From NCBI GenBank assembly GCA_029204225.1, contig CM055095.1, forward strand, positions 70,901,957-70,965,956: a DNA stretch of 64,000 nt, given 5' to 3'. The notes beneath the pieces were generated by a model. The model was not told the origin of the DNA, ran no database searches, and saw only the letters and a list, made by a program, of their open reading frames with translations. This document shows, in pieces, positions 60,351 to 64,000 of the stretch (positions are counted from its first letter, which is position 1; each line of letters opens with the position of its first letter). The position numbers and the translations under genes are program-made. Origin of the DNA: Diphasiastrum complanatum. Its lineage: Eukaryota > Streptophyta > Lycopodiopsida > Lycopodiales > Lycopodiaceae.

Positions 60351-60980
60351 TGTAAATAGTTAGATGGTCATGATGTGGCTTGTCACACGTGCCAAATAGC
60401 ATAGATTCCATAAGGATGTTCTCAAGTAGACCTAAGTGTTAGAACCTTTGGAATGAGTCCAAATTATGCTTAGATACAAGGGAGAAAAAATAGGAGCTAT
60501 TTTTAGTAATTTTTGCATTGTTGAGGGATCTCCAAGATTCCAACCCTAACTTGGTAGGGATGAAAGATCCACCAAAATTAGCATTAGGGATAGGTTTAGG
60601 GCTACTCATACCTTCCCAAAACCGTGATGGATCATGTATATATAGGTGATGATATCTCACCAAAATCAATCAAGCAATTTCATGTTTTTTCTCTCATAAT
60701 GGTGCAATTGCTCTCTATGTTCATAATTGTTTGAGTACTTGTGATTACTAATGATTATAGGATTGAATGTAGGTCTGGTGTACAGTACTCAGACTGTGGG
60801 AGGCCGTACTTTCACACGTGTGAAGCCTTCTTCAAGGATTTGGGCCATTTAGTGAGGTTCAAGCATAGATTTTTGATGGATTTTGATGGTTCAACTTGTG
60901 CTAATCTTATAAAATCATAATCTATTGTTTTCCTCATCATTTCAAGTGTTTTAGGATCCTTATTTGCTGTAATTTTTACA
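60351..60980 (+). repeat. 5' LTR of element 7
   Basis: 630 bp from TGTAAATAG to TTTTTACA (inverted termini TGTAAA/TTTACA), directly followed by the primer site. TATATATA near 60635 is a candidate TATA box. The 3' LTR lies outside the window, so the start is inferred. Confidence 0.7.
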
Positions 60981-60993
60981 TGGTATCAGAGCC
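60981..60993 (+). promoter_or_regulatory. Primer binding site, tRNA-iMet type (element 7)
   Basis: TGGTATCAGAGCC immediately after the LTR. A leader of about 800 bp with no gene runs to the gag start. Confidence 0.93.
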
Positions 60994-61791
60994 TAAAGGC
61001 TGAAATGAGCTAAATCCTTGGTTTTCATTCAATTTGATCACAATTTTTGATCTAAATCTTGTGTAGATTGGATCTTAGCATCTAGTATTGATTCTAGAAC
61101 TCAAAGTGAGTCAAATACATTGGAGATTGGTGTTGTGTGACTTCATTTGCAGGTGTTTAGGTGTCTAAAACCAGAGGCCAAGTTGAATTCAATTCACATT
61201 ACCAAGATAGCAAGTTTTGCTTGCTCCAAGCATTGATTTCTAAGCGAGTTTTGGAGGTGATTTCATAGAGGAGGCTTTCTAGCATTCAAGGAGAGGGAAG
61301 ATCAGAGTTTTGGGGACTCTTCAAGGCTGTTCTAAGGTGTAGTAGGCACCTCCTAAAGTGATTTAGGTTCAGTCCAACCATTGCTTGACTTATGCACCAA
61401 ATTAGATCAATTTTTCATCAATTTTGATCATTTTTTGCTTGTGATTGGATAGTAGATTGTGTTGCATCCTCATTAAGTTCCATTTAGATCTTTTACAAGT
61501 GATTTTGGAAGTATATTAGGTTGCTGAAATTCACTCTTGATCAGATCATTTGGAAGCTTTAATGTTCTTTATAGAAAGAGGGGCAATTCTACTAGTATTG
61601 TCTACTTCAATCAAGCAAGTGCATTGTTTCTAATATTCTATGATTTGATTTTGTTAGAGATCATTCTTAGACCTTTATAGGAAGTCTATTATTGATCTTT
61701 TCAGGTCCCTAAGAAGTGGGATAAGGTAGACCTTCAATCAAATCAATAGAAGTAACCTTCATTTGTGTCAAGTCTTTGATTAGGAGACTAG

Positions 61792-64000
61792 ATGGCATCT
61801 ATAAATGCATATCTTTTGGATACTAATGAAAGGCTCAACAAAACTAACTATTCCATACGGAAAGTTAGAATGGAATCCATCATGATCATGCAAGATCTGA
61901 TGGAAATTGTAAATGGTAAGGAGGGTGAACCTATTCATCCTCAAGAAAAAGCCAAATACATCAAGAGGTGCAATGTTGCACTACATTGCATAAAAATGAA
62001 TGTTGCAAATGAACTCTTAAGAGAGGTAGAAGATTGCACTTCAGCTCAAGATGCTTGGGAGACTTTGCAAAAGGTCTATGAATCCAAGAACCAAACTAGA
62101 ACGTTAGCTTTGAAGAATCAAATCTATAGAAGCTATCAAAAGAAAGGAGAGAGTGCACATACTTTTGTCCTAAGAGTAAAGGAATTGAACAAAGAGCTAG
62201 CCTTTATAGGTGACCCTATCAAGGATGAAGAGCTTGTTCAACTCATATTGAATGGACTAAGCATTGAATTTGACAATTTGGTTCAGGGATATGCAATTAT
62301 GGGTAAGCTACCCATACTTGAAGAACTCCAAGGCACACTCATGGCCGAGGAATCAAGAAGGAGCCAAATGCAAGAGAGGATGGATAGGCTTTCCATCCAA
62401 GGTGGAAATGACCAAGCTCTCTTCACCAAAGGCAAAGGCGAGTCCAAAGGCAAAGGATCAACATTAAAGAAGTCTACAAATCTTGAGGATCAAGAAGGAC
62501 CCTCAAAGGCATCTCCATCAACCACCAAAGTCAAGAAGGACAAATCAAAGGTGAAGTGCTACTATTGTAGCAAGATGGGGCATTATGCCTCGGAATGCTT
62601 CAAGAGGAAGCAAGATCAAAGCCAAGCCAACATGAGCAAAGAGGAGGAGGAGGAGAGTTCACATGAGGACTCTCTCATGATGTCCATATTTTCTTCAACA
62701 AGCTTCAAAGGAGAAGATCCTTGGTGGATTGACTCGGGTGCTAGTTCACACATGACTAGTAAAAGGGAGTTTTTCTCTTCTCTCTTATCTTATGATGGAC
62801 CTATAAAGTCTATCTATACAGCAAATGATGAATCTTGTAAGATTGAAGGAGTTGGTAGCATTCCCCTTTGCTTAGTATCTTCCAAAAAGATCAACGTAGC
62901 AGGTGTTTTGTACATTCCTACAATAACAAAGAATCTACTAAGTGTTGGCCAAATGGTAGACAATGGTTTCAATGTTGACTTTACTTCAAATGAATGTTTC
63001 ATCAAGAAGAAGGGTAAGATAGTGGCTAAGGGCACTAGACTTGGCAAACTTTATAAGTTGGATGCATTTGTGGATACTAATGTTGTCATGTTGGCCGAAA
63101 AGAGCAAGATATCTACCTTTACTTTATGGCACAAAAGACTTGGACATGTCAACTCGGGTTCCATGGAGGCTATGATCAAGGAGGAGTATGCTTTAGGCCT
63201 ACCAAGGTCTATTGGGAAGGAAGACAAGGTTTGTGAAGCTTGCGCCTTATCCAAGGCACATAAGAAGGTGTTTCCTAACTCCATCACAAAGTCATCTCAT
63301 CCTCTTGAACTCATACACTCGGGTATGCACATTGCTAGCACCAAATCTAATGGAAGTTCATCCATGTTTTTAACCTTCATTGATGACTACTCAAGATATT
63401 GTTGGGTGTTCTTACTTTCCTTCAAGTCTCAACTATTTGATACTTTTGTAAAGTTCAAGTTGTTTGTGGAAAAGCATCATAATCATAGCATCAAGATTCT
63501 TAGAAGTGACAATGGTGGAGAATTCATCTCCAATGAGTTCAAGGCCTTTTGTGAGGAGGAAGGGATCAAGAAAGAGACTTTTTGTCCTTACACTCCTCAA
63601 CAAAATGGAGTTGCTGAAAGAAGGAATAGAACATTATGTGAATGTTCTAAGGCTTTAAGATTAGATGCTTGTTTGCCCAAATCCTTTTGGGGTGAGTCTC
63701 TTGTATGTGCAAACTACTTGATGAATAGGGTGTCTTGCAAAGCAATTGAAGGCAAAACTCCTTATGAGATGTTGTATGGAAAGAAACCCAATCTTAATCA
63801 CTTGAAAGTTTTTGGGTGTATATGTTATGTGCATGTGCCATTGGAAACAAGAACCAAGGAGGATCCATCTTCCACAAGAGGGATCATGCTTGGATATGCA
63901 AGCTCAAGCAAGGGCTACAAAGTCTATCTCCCATCCTTGAACAAATTTTTTGTTTCAAGGGATGTCATCTTTGATGAACATCATATGCATATGCTTGAAG
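61792..64000 (+). CDS. Copia gag-protease-integrase, open to the window end (element 7)
   Basis: I translated this frame codon by codon: 736 codons without a stop, still open at the last base, so the polyprotein continues beyond the window. The start MASINAYLLDTNERLNKTN fits the gag group of elements 1 and 5. gag is residues 1-300 with zinc knuckle CYYCSKMGHYASEC at 256-269. The protease site DSGASSHM starts at 314. The integrase HHCC region uses H447, H452, C481 and C484. The core has FIDDYSRYCW at about 529-538, D573 in RSDNGGEF and E609 in GVAERRNR (D35E spacing). The first catalytic Asp, expected in HSD, is glycine (HSG, residue 511), so this integrase should be inactive although the frame is intact. 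The C-terminal words PLETRTKEDPSSTRGIMLGY are normal for Copia. Confidence 0.93.
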   Translation, partial: MASINAYLLDTNERLNKTNYSIRKVRMESIMIMQDLMEIVNGKEGEPIHPQEKAKYIKRCNVALHCIKMNVANELLREVEDCTSAQDAWETLQKVYESKNQTRTLALKNQIYRSYQKKGESAHTFVLRVKELNKELAFIGDPIKDEELVQLILNGLSIEFDNLVQGYAIMGKLPILEELQGTLMAEESRRSQMQERMDRLSIQGGNDQALFTKGKGESKGKGSTLKKSTNLEDQEGPSKASPSTTKVKKDKSKVKCYYCSKMGHYASECFKRKQDQSQANMSKEEEEESSHEDSLMMSIFSSTSFKGEDPWWIDSGASSHMTSKREFFSSLLSYDGPIKSIYTANDESCKIEGVGSIPLCLVSSKKINVAGVLYIPTITKNLLSVGQMVDNGFNVDFTSNECFIKKKGKIVAKGTRLGKLYKLDAFVDTNVVMLAEKSKISTFTLWHKRLGHVNSGSMEAMIKEEYALGLPRSIGKEDKVCEACALSKAHKKVFPNSITKSSHPLELIHSGMHIASTKSNGSSSMFLTFIDDYSRYCWVFLLSFKSQLFDTFVKFKLFVEKHHNHSIKILRSDNGGEFISNEFKAFCEEEGIKKETFCPYTPQQNGVAERRNRTLCECSKALRLDACLPKSFWGESLVCANYLMNRVSCKAIEGKTPYEMLYGKKPNLNHLKVFGCICYVHVPLETRTKEDPSSTRGIMLGYASSSKGYKVYLPSLNKFFVSRDVIFDEHHMHMLE

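Overview
The window looks like a repeat-dominated nuclear segment from a land plant with a large genome. A gymnosperm-like genome is my guess from the density of old, nested LTR retrotransposons and the near absence of genes, but nothing in the sequence fixes the taxon. Almost everything recognisable is transposon-derived. The exceptions are one intact tRNA-Gln(CUG) gene at 51161-51232 and a broken, host-like coding fragment at about 35.1-36.0 kb with a 'DGNHR' motif.

Layout. 0.3-10.9 kb: a decayed minus-strand reading frame (coiled-coil half at 283-1133, probable N-terminal half at 9943-10904) is split by nested LTR elements. These include a nearly complete Copia element (1438-7674, LTRs about 99% identical, TSD ATACC) that sits inside an older LTR. 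12.5-18.7 kb: the 5' half of a Ty3/Gypsy (Athila/Tat-like, tRNA-Asp primed) element carries a solo Copia LTR nested in its own LTR. 18.8-28.4 kb: a mixed block with a permuted Copia copy (RT/RNase H - LTR - gag/PR/INT), LTR fragments and long gene-free AT-rich DNA. 28.4-30.6 kb: the 3' half of the same Gypsy element in opposite orientation. The matching inverted TSD and the same break codon argue for an 11.8-kb inversion. 31-34 kb: a decayed Copia 3' end and very long CT/CA microsatellites.

34.7-38.6 kb: the host-like fragment and a cluster of GC-rich hairpins. 38.6-44.6 kb: a complete Copia insertion (TSD CCAAT) whose reverse-transcriptase core is replaced by about 1.05 kb of unrelated DNA with a long in-frame reading frame. 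46.8-51 kb: two different LINE fragments and a Gypsy integrase scrap. 51.1-53.6 kb: the tRNA gene, a MITE-like element and a striking pair of palindromic foldback units whose central segment lies in opposite orientations. 54-57.4 kb: a coding-free LTR element with about 1.9-kb LTRs. 57.4-59.9 kb: a truncated Copia. 60.35-64 kb: the 5' LTR, leader and 736 open codons of a Copia element that runs off the window.

No operon-like or pathway organisation exists here. The features relate to each other as layers of insertion, truncation and rearrangement. Relative ages by eye: element 1 youngest (LTRs about 0.7% different), then the chimeric Copia at 38.6 kb (about 2%), then the split Gypsy element (about 4-5%).
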